From assembly GCA_002737345.1 (NCBI GenBank), contig NSIK01000010.1:63014-127013 (forward strand): DNA of 64,000 nucleotides, written 5' to 3'. Shown here piece after piece: positions 1 through 8,105 of the stretch (position 1 is its first letter; every line of letters begins with the position of its first letter). This DNA comes from Nitrospirota bacterium. GTDB taxonomy: Bacteria > Nitrospirota > Nitrospiria > Nitrospirales > Nitrospiraceae. Below the pieces are notes generated by a model. That model made no database searches and was not told the origin of the DNA. It was given only the letters and a program-made list of their open reading frames with translations. A program made the translations under genes and the position numbers.

Positions 1-777
1 GGTTCCCGGATCGGGCTTATCGCCGGACCAGGCAGGGTTCGGACTGGCCGGATGGTCGAGGGTCCTAATCACTCCCTCGACAATGTCATCGACATAAGTA
101 AAGTCACGGCGCATCTTCCCGTGGTTGTAAACCTCAATAGTCTTCCCTTCCAGGATCGCCTTCGTGAAAATGAAGAGGGCCATATCGGGCCGACCCCAAG
201 GCCCATAGACCGTAAAAAACCGCAGACCCGTGCACGGAATCCGGTAGAGATGCGCGTAGCAATGGGCCATGAGTTCGTTGGCCTTCTTGCTGGCCGCATA
301 GAGTGAAATAGGATGGTCGACGTTGTCATGAATCGAAAAGGGCATCTGGGTATTGCCGCCGTAGACGGAACTCGACGAGGCATAGACCAGGTGCTTCACC
401 TTCGCGTGACGGCAGCCTTCGAGAATATTTAGAAACCCTTCGATGTTGCTATCCGTATAGGCATGCGGGTTCACCAGCGAATACCGTACGCCGGCTTGCG
501 CCGCCAGATGGACCACCTTCACAATCGGCTGTTCGGCAAAAAGCTTCCGCATCTTCACCCGGTTCGCCAGATCCGTTTTGGTAAAGGTGAACTGCCTGAA
601 GGGCTTCAGCTTCGCCAACCGCGCTTTCTTTAGTCTCACGTCGTAATAATCGTTCACGTTGTCGAGCCCGATTACCTTCTCGCCTCGCTCCAGCAATCTG
701 ATTGCCGTATGAAAACCGATAAATCCTGCGACGCCGGTCACGAGGATTGGAGGCTGCTCTGTCTTGCGTATGGCCAT
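1..777 (-). CDS. NAD-dependent nucleotide-sugar epimerase (UDP-glucuronate 4-epimerase-like), partial
   Basis: This gene runs off the left edge of the window, so it is absent from the ORF track. I translated 259 residues from an ATG at 777. The N-terminus reads [15 protein letters not shown], a Rossmann GxxGxxG motif of the extended SDR family. Further on there is a catalytic-type S...YAASK element ([11 protein letters not shown]) and [15 protein letters not shown], typical of UDP-glucuronate 4-epimerases and related sugar-nucleotide epimerases. The family is about 330-340 residues, so roughly the last quarter is missing. The likely role is supplying a nucleotide sugar (for example UDP-galacturonate) for surface polysaccharide. 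The family is secure; the exact substrate is inferred. Confidence 0.88.
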   Translation of the reverse strand, partial: MAIRKTEQPPILVTGVAGFIGFHTAIRLLERGEKVIGLDNVNDYYDVRLKKARLAKLKPFRQFTFTKTDLANRVKMRKLFAEQPIVKVVHLAAQAGVRYSLVNPHAYTDSNIEGFLNILEGCRHAKVKHLVYASSSSVYGGNTQMPFSIHDNVDHPISLYAASKKANELMAHCYAHLYRIPCTGLRFFTVYGPWGRPDMALFIFTKAILEGKTIEVYNHGKMRRDFTYVDDIVEGVIRTLDHPASPNPAWSGDKPDPGT

Positions 778-811
778 AATTAATCCTTATCGATCTAACA
801 GGATGCTGAAA

Positions 812-834
812 CAGCCTGCTAACGAGACAGGCTG
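812..834. terminator. Hairpin overlapping the stop codon of the MBL gene
   Basis: A 7-bp perfect inverted repeat (CAGCCTG / CAGGCTG, 9-base loop) straddles the TAG stop of the minus-strand MBL gene. On the minus strand it is followed by TTTCAGCATCCTGTTA, the end motif of the dispersed repeats in this window. It may be a weak terminator or simply a compact copy of that repeat. Confidence 0.35.
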
Positions 835-2450
835 CCGGCCTTCATGAAGGGGGGATCGCCATGGTCGAGCCGGTAGAGGGACAGAGGCGTCAAGGCCTCT
901 CCTGTCTTCATCGGTACCACCAGCCCGTTGGCTGCTCCACGAAACAGATCCAGCGCCTGCCCGCAATGATACGCGCATCCATTGGGAGCGAGAAGATCCT
1001 TGAGGGATTCCGGCCTCTCCCAATGGGCCGTCACCAAGGCCGAGCGGGCGGGATTCCGTTTGCTAAACATGAACGAGAGATGATCCGGATACCAGTCTGC
1101 GCCGCCCGTGGCATAAGACACGAAGAGTGTGGCCTTCGCCGCCGCGCAGATCTCTGCCAAATACGAATTCGTGAGATAGCCGTTTTCTCCCACGTCCAGC
1201 CATTTGCCTGGATGAGACAAGGGCGCATGCGCCGCATGGCCACGGACTTCGAGCAATTGCTGCTGCGAGGCTAGCACCAGCGAAATCGGCCCATGTTTCT
1301 GTACGAGCGCCTGAATCACTCCATCCTTGAGCGCGGACTTGCCGCTGTTCGTCGGCCCGCTATCTGCATGCACAAGCACGTTGTAGCCCCGGTCGGCAAT
1401 GAGGTAACAGTTGCGCGGCATTTCCAGGTCGCAGGGATCTTCGCCGTAGAAAGGTACGGAGTAGACCGCCCCTCCCTCAAAAGCCCAACTCTCTCCATGC
1501 GCCAATTCAATCACATTGCCAAATCCCAGCTCGCGCAAAAGCGACAGATAATCATAGGACAGGATGCGACGATTTCTTCGGCTTGGCACGATAATCGGCG
1601 TGTCCTTGGGCAAGTGCAACAGCGTCCGAGGGTCCACGTGATCGTCGTGATCATGGGTCAGAAATACGGCAGCCGGCTTGGGCAAGAGCGATCCCCAGAG
1701 CGAGGGGATAGACGATTCGGCAAACCAGGGAAGCAGCCAGGGATCGAATAATAGGGCCTGGTTCTGTTGCCGATACAGCAATGCGGCATGGCCGAGATGA
1801 AGCGTGTCTTTATCTTGCAGCGTCTCGAACCAGTGGGACCGGACAGAGGAGGTATTAGCGCTGACCAAACATTCATGCTGGTGCAGCGCTTCCATCAGTC
1901 GCGTGAGGACTCGTTCCCCGTCCCGGCCCGAAGTCGCCACCACTGTTCTGATTTCATCGGGCTGATGGGTGCCGTCCAGCAACCCTAAAAGCTTTCCCAC
2001 CAGAGGCCCCAACTGTCGCTGATCAAATCCGATCGGAATGGCCTGCCGCTTCACAGAATGAAAAATCCTGAGTCCACCGTTGGTGACCGTGGCGGATTTA
2101 GTGAGATCGGTCGGAAACTCCCATTGGAAGGTCCCGTCAGGCTTTCGCCCGCAGCGAATGTGCTGCTGCAGATGGGGGCGAGTGCTGATTACTTCCGCAT
2201 AGGCATCCTCCAATCGCCTCTGGCGATCCGGGTCGTCCACCGGAGCCCGCTTGGAAAATACATCGCTGATCGATGTATCGATCGCGCTAGAAAAGAGGCT
2301 ATGGGCTTCCTGGAGACTCGCGACGACTTCCGGCGCCACGCCTGCAACAAAGGGAAAAGGCCCGGGAGCCTCGGCGCTCTCCAGTTGCACCCATGACCAG
2401 GGCGCCAGGCTGAGATACTGATGTTTCGGCAGGCTGTCCCAGATCTTCAT
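819..2450 (-). CDS. MBL-fold metallo-hydrolase with PqqD/RRE-like N-terminal region
   Basis: The C-terminal half carries a metallo-beta-lactamase-fold metal site, FLTHDHDDHVD (HxHxDH), followed by VLVHADSG, which may provide further ligands. The N-terminal ~240 residues are not part of the usual MBL domain. They contain a stretch, LLGLLDGTHQPDEIRT, that resembles the PqqD-like winged helix seen in peptide-modification proteins. I chose the ATG at 2450 (MKIWDSLPKHQYLSL) over the longer ORF, because the extra 17 residues are translated from an intergenic GTGATGAGTGATG-type repeat. No clear Shine-Dalgarno is visible. The gene is 543 residues, long for a single MBL domain. It lies upstream of the epimerase on the same strand. 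The hydrolase fold is certain; substrate and pathway are unknown. Confidence 0.75.
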   Translation of the reverse strand: MKIWDSLPKHQYLSLAPWSWVQLESAEAPGPFPFVAGVAPEVVASLQEAHSLFSSAIDTSISDVFSKRAPVDDPDRQRRLEDAYAEVISTRPHLQQHIRCGRKPDGTFQWEFPTDLTKSATVTNGGLRIFHSVKRQAIPIGFDQRQLGPLVGKLLGLLDGTHQPDEIRTVVATSGRDGERVLTRLMEALHQHECLVSANTSSVRSHWFETLQDKDTLHLGHAALLYRQQNQALLFDPWLLPWFAESSIPSLWGSLLPKPAAVFLTHDHDDHVDPRTLLHLPKDTPIIVPSRRNRRILSYDYLSLLRELGFGNVIELAHGESWAFEGGAVYSVPFYGEDPCDLEMPRNCYLIADRGYNVLVHADSGPTNSGKSALKDGVIQALVQKHGPISLVLASQQQLLEVRGHAAHAPLSHPGKWLDVGENGYLTNSYLAEICAAAKATLFVSYATGGADWYPDHLSFMFSKRNPARSALVTAHWERPESLKDLLAPNGCAYHCGQALDLFRGAANGLVVPMKTGEALTPLSLYRLDHGDPPFMKAGSLSR

Positions 2451-2454
2451 AATT

Positions 2455-2542
2455 GTGATGGATGATGAGTGATGCGTGATGGGTCTGAAACGGGTGTCCA
2501 CCTGGCGTGTAACCGGTCACTCATCACCGATCACTCGTCACT
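2455..2542. repeat. Inverted GTGATGAGTGATG-type repeat
   Basis: Two imperfect arms made of tandem GTGATG/GAGTGATG units face each other (about 2455-2484 and 2511-2541), giving a long imperfect hairpin with a ~26-base loop. It sits between two minus-strand genes. It overlaps the last codons and TGA stop of the VOC gene and ends close to the start of the MBL gene. Confidence 0.55.
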
Positions 2543-2967
2543 TCCCATTTGAGCTTGCTGATGTTCGGTTCATACAGAGCCTGCACCACGTTTCCATCCG
2601 GGTCGGAGAAATAAAACGAATAGCTGCCGTCGCGATGTTGCTTCGGCTGCTTCACGACCTGCCCACCCAGTTGCGGCAAGCGCGGCTCAATCTCCCGGTA
2701 CATCCGGTCCACTACCTCAGGGCTCTCCACAATCACGCCGACATGATCCAGCAATTGCCCCTTCAGCGGCCGATAGGCCTCCAGCTCAGATGGTGGAATC
2801 TGGTGCAAAGCGAAACTATCCGAGCCGGAGCTGAGATAGATATTGTCCTGGTCCGGCTCCCACACCACCTGCATCCCCAACAACTGTTCGTAAAACGCAC
2901 GGGAACGAGCAAGATTCGTGACGCGTAGCGCCACATGTCGCAATCCTCGATGAAGCGGACCAGCCAT
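2524..2967 (-). CDS. VOC family (glyoxalase/dioxygenase-fold) protein
   Basis: This is a 147-residue single-domain protein of the vicinal-oxygen-chelate superfamily. It opens with GLRHVALRVTNLARSRAFYE, the classic beta-alpha start with a metal-ligand His. It continues with DHVGVIVES, which supplies a second ligand position, and ends with FYFSDPDGNVVQALYE, which holds the conserved DPDGN turn and the final Glu ligand. The ORF track start is a TTG; the in-frame ATG two codons later (2967) has AGAGG six bases upstream and is preferred. The family includes glyoxalases, extradiol dioxygenases and antibiotic-binding proteins, so the substrate cannot be assigned. Its stop codon lies inside the inverted repeat downstream. 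Confidence 0.85.
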   Translation of the reverse strand: MAGPLHRGLRHVALRVTNLARSRAFYEQLLGMQVVWEPDQDNIYLSSGSDSFALHQIPPSELEAYRPLKGQLLDHVGVIVESPEVVDRMYREIEPRLPQLGGQVVKQPKQHRDGSYSFYFSDPDGNVVQALYEPNISKLKWEVTSDR

Positions 2968-3114
2968 AATCAACCTCTATTATAGTCGTGCTCGTATAGT
3001 AGGGAGCCACTTCGGCTCCGTCAATTAAAAACCCAGGGAGCGAAAAGGACTATGAACCTCACTGCACCACCTAGCAGACTACGGAAAAACTCGGTGCATC
3101 CGAGTTTAGACCTC

Positions 3115-3232
3115 GCTGATGGCCCGGATGAGCCCCCCGCTGTGTGCGTCCAACGAGGGCCTTCTGAGACCGCGCGTTGCGCGAGCACAAGGGACTCACC
3201 AGGCCATCCCACTTTTTAGCATCCTGATAGTG
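3115..3232. repeat. Dispersed palindromic repeat, family 1 (copy B)
   Basis: This block shares GTCCAACGAGGGcCTTCTGAGA, CACAAGGGACTC and CCCACTTTTTaGCATCCTG with the element at 5986-6092. ATGGCC at the left end pairs with GGCCAT near the right end, so the element can fold on itself. It fills most of the gap between the VOC gene and the first SUMF1 gene. Confidence 0.7.
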
Positions 3233-3256
3233 CGGCTGCACTTCGACTGCCCGCTA

Positions 3257-3265
3257 TGGTACGAT
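3257..3265 (+). promoter_or_regulatory. Candidate extended -10 promoter element
   Basis: TGgTACGAT is an extended -10 (TGnTAnnnT), 37 bases before the ATG at 3303. No convincing -35 is seen. The same TGgTACnnT pattern precedes rpsT, hemL and the gene at 34145. Confidence 0.3.
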
Positions 3266-3302
3266 GTATGTGGTTTCGATCTTCAACAAGGAGTTCATTG
3301 CC

Positions 3303-4136
3303 ATGTCTCTTCGATTGATTCTTGTTGCGACCCTGCTCTGCCTCTCAATGCACCCATCCCCGCTCCTCGCCGCCGACCAACCGCTTAAGGACTCGACGGG
3401 CAAAGACGGCGCGCCGATGGTCGCCGTCCAGGCCGGCGTCTTTCCCATGGGAGTCCCGCACGGAGACCGGGATGGAGGGCGCGATGAATATCCGCGCCAT
3501 GACGTGTTCGTGGACACATTTTTTATCGATAAATTTGAAGTGACCAACGGCCGTTATCTGGGGTTCGTCAAGGCCACAGGCCATCGGGTCCCGCAGAATC
3601 CAAAAAATCCAACCAGAAATCTCTGGCAGGGAGAGGCCATCACCGACACGATGACCGACCGGCCCGTCATCAATGTGGACTGGCTTGACGCGGAAGCCTA
3701 CTGCAAGTGGGCAGGTAAGCGCCTTCCGACCGAAGCGGAATGGGAAAAGGCGGCCAAGGGCATAGCCGACCGGCGATTCCCCTGGGGCAATGTCGAGCCC
3801 ACGAACAAACATCTGAACTTCAATCAGCAATGGACCGGCGAAAAAACCTTGATGCCGGTCGGGAGCTACGAATTGGGCAAGAGCCCCTTCGGCGCCTACG
3901 ACATGGCCGGCAATGTCTGGGAATGGGTTAACGACTGGTACGATGCACGATACTACGAGAAGAGCCCGGCGAAGAATCCTCAGGGTCCGGATAGCGGAAC
4001 CAAGAAAGTCATTCGGGGCGCGGGCTGGCAGAACGAGACCCCAACGGTCCGCATCTTCACCCGCGTGGACAGCGATCCAACGATCCGCAACGAGTCCACG
4101 GGCTTCCGCTGCGCGGTCACATCCGCGGTCCAATAG
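3303..4136 (+). CDS. Exported SUMF1/FGE-fold protein (first copy)
   Basis: This is a 277-residue protein with a Sec signal peptide (MSLRLILVATLLCLSMH...LLAADQ) followed by one formylglycine-generating-enzyme-like domain. The family signatures are all present: FPMG, FIDKFEVTNGRYLGF, YCKWAGKRLPTEAEWEKAAKG, FGAYDMAGNVWEWVNDWY, and the terminal GFRCA. The ATG at 3303 has AAGGAG nine bases upstream, so the 13-residue extension in the ORF track is rejected. The RGxxxLCxxxYC cysteine pair that copper-dependent FGEs need is not visible: the equivalent stretch is VIRGAGWQNETPTVRIF. It is therefore probably not a sulfatase-activating FGE. Members of this fold also act as structural or redox-associated periplasmic proteins. 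A paralogue lies just beyond hemD on the other strand. Confidence 0.85.
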   Translation: MSLRLILVATLLCLSMHPSPLLAADQPLKDSTGKDGAPMVAVQAGVFPMGVPHGDRDGGRDEYPRHDVFVDTFFIDKFEVTNGRYLGFVKATGHRVPQNPKNPTRNLWQGEAITDTMTDRPVINVDWLDAEAYCKWAGKRLPTEAEWEKAAKGIADRRFPWGNVEPTNKHLNFNQQWTGEKTLMPVGSYELGKSPFGAYDMAGNVWEWVNDWYDARYYEKSPAKNPQGPDSGTKKVIRGAGWQNETPTVRIFTRVDSDPTIRNESTGFRCAVTSAVQ

Positions 4137-4144
4137 AGATCGTC

Positions 4145-4987
4145 ATGAACGGAACGGGATTCTCCGGCCTTGCGGTCGCTGCATTCGAAAGCCGTATGGC
4201 CAAGGAGATGGCCCGGCTGATCGAACATTGTGGCGGCAAGCCTCTTGTGGCTCCTGCTCTCCAGGAGGTTCCGATTCAGGATAATGCCGCTGCCTTACGT
4301 TTGGGCGACGAATTGATCGGCGGACAGATCGATCTCCTGATCCTCATGACGGGAGTCGGCGCTACCGCCCTCCTCGACATTCTCCAATCGCGCCATCCCC
4401 TGCCGTCGATCCTGGAGGGGCTCAAACGGACGGCAACCGTGGCCCGCGGCCCCAAGCCTGCTGCGGCGCTCAAGGCCCATGGCATCACTCCGACACTCAC
4501 CGTGCCGGAGCCGAATACTTGGATGGAAGTGCTGGCTACGCTGGATTCCTACCGGCCCCTCAAAGGCCTCCGCGTCGCAGTCCAAGAATATGGGGCATCC
4601 AACCCTGAGCTCGTGGAATCCCTAAAGCAGCGTGGAGCAGACGTCTTCCCCGTGCCCATTTATCGTTGGACGCTCCCAGAGGACAAGGCCCCGTTGCAGC
4701 AGGTGCTCGGCGAGATTCTTGCGGGGAAGGTTCAGGTGATGTTGATCACCAACGCCGCGCAGATCGATCATGTGATGCAATTACTCGAACAGGGCGGCAA
4801 CATCGCGCGATTCACAGAAGCTTGCAGAAAAATGGTCATAGCGTCCATTGGCCCCACCGCCAGCGAACGCCTCCGCCATTACCATCTCCCCATCGACTTC
4901 GAACCCGCCCACTCGAAAATGGGCATCCTGGTCAAAGAGACCAGCGAGCAGGCCCAGACTCTTCTTCAACAGAAGCAATCAGCCTAA
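4145..4987 (+). CDS. hemD: Uroporphyrinogen-III synthase
   Basis: HemD cyclises and rearranges hydroxymethylbilane to uroporphyrinogen III, the branch point to haem, sirohaem and cobalamin. The 280-residue length and the two-lobed pattern fit the family: an N-terminal lobe with LAVAAFESRMAKEMARLIEHCGGKP, a central LRVAVQEYGASNPELVESLKQRGADVF, and a C-terminal lobe with ITNAAQIDHVMQL and MVIASIGPTASERLRHYHLPIDFEP. The last segment is the conserved IGPxTxxxLxxxG-like element. The gene starts only eight bases after the preceding SUMF1 gene, so the two may be co-transcribed. The rest of the haem pathway is not adjacent, although hemL lies at 46295. Confidence 0.88.
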   Translation: MNGTGFSGLAVAAFESRMAKEMARLIEHCGGKPLVAPALQEVPIQDNAAALRLGDELIGGQIDLLILMTGVGATALLDILQSRHPLPSILEGLKRTATVARGPKPAAALKAHGITPTLTVPEPNTWMEVLATLDSYRPLKGLRVAVQEYGASNPELVESLKQRGADVFPVPIYRWTLPEDKAPLQQVLGEILAGKVQVMLITNAAQIDHVMQLLEQGGNIARFTEACRKMVIASIGPTASERLRHYHLPIDFEPAHSKMGILVKETSEQAQTLLQQKQSA

Positions 4988-5000
4988 GCCTACTGAGCCG

Positions 5001-5897
5001 CTACTCTTTTGCGTCGCGTGCGCAGCGAAAACCCATCCAGTTCATTTTGGTGCTGGGGTCGGTCCCGTTCCGTTGCGCGCCTCGCACACTCGGCGTGCTG
5101 TCGATCCAGCCTCCACCACGGAAACTCTTCTGAGTCCCATTCTCAGGCCCCTTGGGATTTCGGTCTGGCGCAGTCTTGTAATATTCCTTGTCGTACCAGT
5201 CCGCCACCCACTCGGCCACGTTCCCCGCCATCTGGAACGTGCCATAGGGACCGACGGCATTGTCGTATTTGTCCACGGAAATGATCGGGGGATACAGCAC
5301 CAGCCGCTCGGGGCGATCGCGCACTGGACCGGACAAACCGGTGCGGCCAAAGTTTGCACGTGATAAGCCGGCAGGCTGATTACCCCAAGGATAAATCCGC
5401 CCGTCTTCGCCGCGCGCTGCTTTCTCCCATTCCGCTTCCGTCGGGAGCCTTTTGCCCGCCCACTTGCAGTAGGCGTCGGCATCGGCCCAGGACACATGCA
5501 TCACAGGATGGCTGGCCATCGTCTCCTGGAAGTTCCCACCGTCGTACTGCCAATCGATAAGCGGCGGCAAATCCTTAGCCAGGACATACTTCAAATATTG
5601 CACGGTCGTCACTTCGAACTGATCAATCTCGTAGGCGTCAAGATAGATTGTCCGCTGAGGGAGCTCCGCCGGGTAGGCATTGCGGTCGACCTTCTTGTCG
5701 CTCCCCATCAGAAAAGGCCCGACGGGAATCCGGACCATCTCGTCATGAGCCGGTAACTTTGCCCGCTCGATCGCGAGCTTCTTGCCTTCGGGAGTCCACT
5801 CCCGCACGACATCGGACACATCCAAGGCATGGGCGGATCCGCTGATTCCGATTACCCCTGCGATCACAGCACTGACCACCATTCCACAAGCTCCCAC
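5001..5897 (-). CDS. Exported SUMF1/FGE-fold protein (second copy)
   Basis: A paralogue of the gene at 3303: 298 residues with an N-terminal signal peptide (VVSAVIAGVIGISGSAHA). The domain shows PVGPFLMGSDKK, YEIDQFEVTTVQYLKYV, YCKWAGKRLPTEAEWEKAARG, YGTFQMAGNVAEWVADWYDK and terminal MGFRCA. It starts at GTG, with AGGAGG seven bases upstream. As in the first copy, the cysteine pair of true formylglycine-generating enzymes is missing (FRGGGWIDSTPSVRGAQ), so a structural or different catalytic role is more likely. It has an extra ~40-residue N-terminal segment (VSDVVREWTPEGKKLAIERAKL). It converges on hemD with 13 bases between the stops and no visible terminator. Confidence 0.85.
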   Translation of the reverse strand: MGACGMVVSAVIAGVIGISGSAHALDVSDVVREWTPEGKKLAIERAKLPAHDEMVRIPVGPFLMGSDKKVDRNAYPAELPQRTIYLDAYEIDQFEVTTVQYLKYVLAKDLPPLIDWQYDGGNFQETMASHPVMHVSWADADAYCKWAGKRLPTEAEWEKAARGEDGRIYPWGNQPAGLSRANFGRTGLSGPVRDRPERLVLYPPIISVDKYDNAVGPYGTFQMAGNVAEWVADWYDKEYYKTAPDRNPKGPENGTQKSFRGGGWIDSTPSVRGAQRNGTDPSTKMNWMGFRCARDAKE

Positions 5898-5985
5898 GAT
5901 TCAGCCTCCTTGCTACCTTACAGGCCGGGGCGGGAGGCTCCAGCGCTTCTTGTTTCTTGAAATCTTCCAACGGATGAAAATTAAC

Positions 5986-6092
5986 CGGGCGAGTCCCCCA
6001 TTGCGCGCGTCCAACGAGGGTCTTCTGAGATCGCGCGTTGTGCGAACACAAGGGACTCGCCGGGTCATCCCACTTTTTCAGCATCCTGTTAA
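5986..6092. repeat. Dispersed palindromic repeat, family 1 (copy C)
   Basis: The outer arms GGCGAGTCCC and GGGACTCGCC form a perfect 10-bp inverted repeat around a GCGCGCGTCCAACGAGGG...ATCGCGCG core. On the right side it ends CCCACTTTTTCAGCATCCTGTTA, so on the minus strand it begins TAACAGGATGCTGAAAAAG. That TAA is the stop codon of the yceI-like gene. Confidence 0.75.
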
Positions 6093-6700
6093 TTCTTCGC
6101 TTTGATGCACTCGATCTCAAGCCGAACCTGGACCTCATCGCCGACGACGAGCCCGCCGCTATCCAACGTCTTGTTCCAAACCATCCCGAAGTCTTTGCGA
6201 TTGAGCTTCCCCTCGGCGCTAAACCCGGCCCTGGTATTACCCCAAGGATCTTTCGTCGCGCCATTATAATGGCCAGCCAGCACGATCTCTCTGGTCACCC
6301 CGTGCAGCGTGAGGTCTCCCAACGCCAGGTACCCCTCTTCAGTTTTTTTGTAGCTCTTCATCTTGAAGGTCATCGTCGAATACCGTTCCACGTCAAAAAA
6401 ATCTGCATTCCGCAAATGCGCATCCCGCTTTTCGTGATTCGTGTTCACCGAGGCGGTCTTGATTGTCGCTTCGATCGCCTTCACCGTTCCGGCTTCGGCA
6501 TCCATCTCGATAAACCCGGCATAGTCCATGAATCGGCCGGTCGTCTTGGAGACGACCATATGGGCCACGCGGAACTCCACCGTCGAATGGTCCGGATCGA
6601 CGTTCCAACGAACCGGCTCTGCCTGGACTGTGAATGGGAGACAGACCATCGTTCCGAACCAAAGGAACAGGAGCCAACTCTTTTTTCTCTTCTGTACCAT
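6089..6700 (-). CDS. YceI family periplasmic protein
   Basis: This is a 203-residue exported protein with a signal peptide (WLLFLWFGTMVCLPFTVQA), followed directly by the YceI signature WNVDPDHSTVEFRVAHMVVSKTTGRF. The lipocalin-like fold binds long isoprenoid lipids in characterised members. Other conserved parts are NADFFDVERYSTMTFKMKS and LTLHGVTREIVLAGHYNG, and the end FGMVWNKTLDSGGLVVGDEVQVRLEIE fits the family. A GGAGG lies seven bases upstream of the ATG. The stop codon TAA is supplied by the beginning of a dispersed repeat. The role is likely lipid or quinone binding in the periplasm; the specific ligand is unknown. Confidence 0.93.
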   Translation of the reverse strand: MVQKRKKSWLLFLWFGTMVCLPFTVQAEPVRWNVDPDHSTVEFRVAHMVVSKTTGRFMDYAGFIEMDAEAGTVKAIEATIKTASVNTNHEKRDAHLRNADFFDVERYSTMTFKMKSYKKTEEGYLALGDLTLHGVTREIVLAGHYNGATKDPWGNTRAGFSAEGKLNRKDFGMVWNKTLDSGGLVVGDEVQVRLEIECIKAKN

Positions 6701-6751
6701 GGATCTCCTCCTTGCAAAATGTAGGGCTGGCGAGCCTGAACTGGTGATGGA

Positions 6752-7759
6752 TTATTTCTTCGACGGCTGGCCCGGCGCCTCGGGCTTGCCCTGTAACGGA
6801 CTCCCGTCTGGCTCCATCCCAAGGGGCCTAACCTGACTACCAGTGCGCATCCGGACATGCACATCGACTGGCCCGTCCTCCAGCTCGGCAGAAAATGGCG
6901 GAAATGGTTGAGCCTGGATCACCGCATGAATTCCGGCTTCGTCGATTTCGCGCGCGCCCGAACCCTTCTCAACCTCGATCAACTGCGCCCGACCATTGGG
7001 ATACAATTTGAAACGGATCTTCACCGTTTCGCTGCTAGGGGCATGCCGGACTGCTCGGACATGGCGGGCCCAAGTGCGGTTAATGAGTTGGCTCACCTGC
7101 CGCCAATAGGCTTTCTTCTCTCCCGATAAGGTGCGCGCGCCGAGATCTTCCTCGAACACGGGATGGGCCACAATCGGCGCCACAGCCTTTTGCACTTCCT
7201 CCACAATGACATCTTCCCCCGGCAATGCCTCGCCCTGAACAGGAGGCAATGCCCTCTCCTCACTCACCGGCTCCGTCTGATCCAACGTGATGTAGACCAC
7301 CCGCCGAAGGAATCGTTCCGCTTTGTCTGAACGGGATCGCGCGAAAGTCACTTGGACTCGCGCCGCCTTGGGTGGCACGGAGGTCCGGCTCATCGGAATC
7401 GGCTCAAGCGTGACCGTCCCCTGCCACACCAAGAACGCTGCATCAGGCTCAAGGGTGACCGTTCGCGGGTAAAACACTTTTGATTCACAGATCGCGACCA
7501 CCGGAGCCCTCCCAATGGCCTGGCCACGAAGCAATATCCTCAAAGTAACCGGCTTGCCGGCCTGTTGATCCCCTATCGACTCCGGTTGGTTCAACTCGAA
7601 CTGCACCCACCGTTTCATGGGGTTGGACGAAGCAACGGGCTGCGGCAAGGAAGCTGAAAAGGCTGGTGAGAGGAGAAGGAAGCTGGCCACACAGCACAGC
7701 TCTGCGAGCAACATAAGAATTCGGTGGTGCAGCGTCTTCATGGGTCGTATCCTACCCAT
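6752..7759 (-). CDS. TonB C-terminal-domain protein, exported
   Basis: A 335-residue protein with an N-terminal hydrophobic segment (ILMLLAELCCVASFLLLSPAFSAS) that looks like a signal peptide or anchor. Its C-terminal ~90 residues read like the TonB/TolA C-terminal fold: VSQLINRTWARH, TVKIRFKLYPNGRAQLIEVEK, IDEAGIHAVIQAQPFPPFS. The middle contains beta-rich segments (GKPVTLRILLRGQ, ARVQVTFARSRS) not typical of classic TonB, and no proline-rich spacer is seen. It could transduce energy to an outer-membrane receptor or act in cell-envelope integrity. No ExbB/ExbD or receptor gene is nearby. The start could equally be the ATG at 7741 (MKTLHHR). Confidence 0.7.
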   Translation of the reverse strand: MGRIRPMKTLHHRILMLLAELCCVASFLLLSPAFSASLPQPVASSNPMKRWVQFELNQPESIGDQQAGKPVTLRILLRGQAIGRAPVVAICESKVFYPRTVTLEPDAAFLVWQGTVTLEPIPMSRTSVPPKAARVQVTFARSRSDKAERFLRRVVYITLDQTEPVSEERALPPVQGEALPGEDVIVEEVQKAVAPIVAHPVFEEDLGARTLSGEKKAYWRQVSQLINRTWARHVRAVRHAPSSETVKIRFKLYPNGRAQLIEVEKGSGAREIDEAGIHAVIQAQPFPPFSAELEDGPVDVHVRMRTGSQVRPLGMEPDGSPLQGKPEAPGQPSKK

Positions 7760-7796
7760 CTCGCGAACCCTAGCGCAACCGGACGGGGTAAGCGGA

Positions 7797-7805
7797 ATAG
7801 TATCA
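7797..7805 (-). promoter_or_regulatory. Candidate extended -10 for the TonB-C gene
   Basis: On the minus strand TGaTACTAT forms an extended -10, about 40-55 bases before the possible start codons. No good -35 is seen. Confidence 0.3.
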
Positions 7806-8105
7806 GGCCGGCATCCCCTCTTCGCCCAGTGCCTGTACCTGCTGTAATACCAACTCCACAGCTAGCAGAAGGGATCTATGTCGTGGGGTGCAGTGACCCA
7901 GTCGTGCCGGAAGGCCAAACCAGGATTCGGGCACAGATGTCAACGGCCCATACAAGAGAACAACTTTCGCCACCTGTTACCGCCTTCGTGAAGGTCGGTC
8001 GGGAACTGGGCGTGCCAATAGAAGCGTCTATCTGATCGGTCCGATCCATTCAGACTATCTCGTTGCTCCAGACAGACCGGATAGATCAAACAGACGGCCC
8101 TGACT
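7806..8105. other. Intergenic region with no recognisable gene
   Basis: About 300 bases between mlaA and the TonB-C gene. Short ORFs on both strands have no recognisable domain and no ribosome binding site. I see no repeat or terminator that I would defend. Confidence 0.5.

Noticed and set aside
69-383. Minus-strand ORF at the left edge, and the 52-306 plus ORF
   Set aside because: Both are shadows of the epimerase gene, whose frame shows the Rossmann and YAASK motifs.
3345-4133. 262-residue minus-strand ORF
   Set aside because: Antisense shadow of the SUMF1 gene; the plus frame has all family motifs.
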